Source: JBGVSA01 sp047605765 (lineage in GTDB: Bacteria; Pseudomonadota; Gammaproteobacteria; Burkholderiales; Rhodocyclaceae). Taken from it: a stretch of DNA of 64,000 nt. Of the stretch, positions 63,720 to 64,000 are shown one piece after another. The notes beneath the pieces were generated by a model, which worked only from the letters and a program-made list of their open reading frames with translations, did not search any database and was not told the origin of the DNA. The stretch lies in contig JASGFB010000004.1 in assembly GCA_047605765.1 (NCBI GenBank), forward strand, positions 1 to 64,000, written 5' to 3'. Each line of letters opens with the position of its first letter. Position 1 is the stretch's first letter. Both the position numbers and the translations under genes were made by a program.

Positions 63720-64000
63720 TCAGCCGCGGCACGAACCCGGCAGATACTTCGCGGCGATGTTCGTACCCGTGCCGCCACACACCCACTTGCCGACGCTGTC
63801 GCCAACGGCCGGCGTGCCACCGGCAGCGGTTTGAGGAATAAGCGTCAGGGTATTATTGCTACCCAACTGATCGATACCCTGAGCCGTCACGGTGATCGTG
63901 CCGGCGTCGGACGTTTCGACCTTCTGAACGTACTTTGACGCCGGGCTGCTCGAGCTGCCGACTTCACAGCCCCAGCTACCCGCCGAAGGAAGGCTGGATG
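63720..64000 (-). CDS. Type IV pilin, C-terminal part (PilA-like)
   Basis: The frame is open to the right edge, so the prepilin leader and hydrophobic N-terminal helix are outside the window. The visible 93 residues are a pilin C-terminal domain. They include WGCEVGSSSSPASKYVQKV, the strand segments TITVTAQGID and TLTLIPQTA, and the end VCGGTGTNIAAKYLPGSCRG. Two Cys near the end (KWVCGG and GSCRG) form the family disulfide loop. The short Ser-rich stretch SSSSPAS is a plausible O-glycosylation region for a PglL enzyme. The C-terminal KYLPGSCR is typical of betaproteobacterial and pseudomonad type IVa pilins. Confidence 0.9.
   Translation of the reverse strand, partial: SSLPSAGSWGCEVGSSSSPASKYVQKVETSDAGTITVTAQGIDQLGSNNTLTLIPQTAAGGTPAVGDSVGKWVCGGTGTNIAAKYLPGSCRG

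Overview
This 64 kb window is high-GC chromosomal DNA from a betaproteobacterium. The gene content and order (NlpD-type M23 peptidase, DarP/MogA, PmbA, TakP-like TRAP binding protein, RadA-Alr, LolCD-RecJ, GlcDEF, PurB) suggest Burkholderiales, most likely near Alcaligenaceae. That placement is inferred from gene content, not from a marker-gene phylogeny. I recognise no rRNA, tRNA, CRISPR array, insertion sequence, prophage or replication origin. Most of the window is core housekeeping sequence with a few accessory modules.

Layout. 1-9.9 kb: 3' end of an NlpD-like peptidase, a structured leader, an EF-G paralogue, then CobD/CbiB-like, Nudix, retropepsin-like, glutamine amidotransferase, TreZ and DUF4142 genes, and a YigZ gene. 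10-18.6 kb: a soluble PAS histidine kinase with a NarL-type regulator, convergent to a minus-strand catabolic cluster. That cluster is TetR, TRAP DctQ-DctM-DctP, quinate/shikimate dehydrogenase and the two-domain 3-dehydroshikimate dehydratase QuiC. Together these would import a hydroaromatic acid (shikimate fits best), oxidise it to 3-dehydroshikimate and dehydrate it to protocatechuate. 18.9-26.1 kb: CycA, MogA and DarP, PmbA, a Gly-rich lipoprotein, a Tat-exported TakP-like binding protein without its own membrane subunits, and OmpW.

26.1-37.6 kb: a compact minus-strand run tpiA-dnaQ-parE-parC, then radA and a cupin gene, alr, a LysR regulator and the divergent lysophospholipid transporter lplT. 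37.8-49.2 kb: lolC-lolD, a conserved unknown followed by recJ, a TerC-family gene with a long AT-richer leader, a PP2C phosphatase, and a MAPEG-glcD-glcE-glcF glycolate oxidase operon.

49.4-64 kb: a continuous minus-strand block. It runs from a truncated type IV pilin gene at the right edge through two PglL/Wzy-type membrane proteins, a methyltransferase, a Wzx flippase, three GT4-like glycosyltransferases, an AsnB-type amidotransferase and a WecA/MraY-type initiating transferase, to purB and murI. This has the parts of a lipid-linked glycan pathway ending at an oligosaccharyltransferase beside its pilin acceptor, so pilin O-glycosylation is the leading reading. The PglL-type gene next to the pilin is visibly less G+C-rich than the rest, as expected of a variable surface locus. 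It is the most interesting accessory region in the window.
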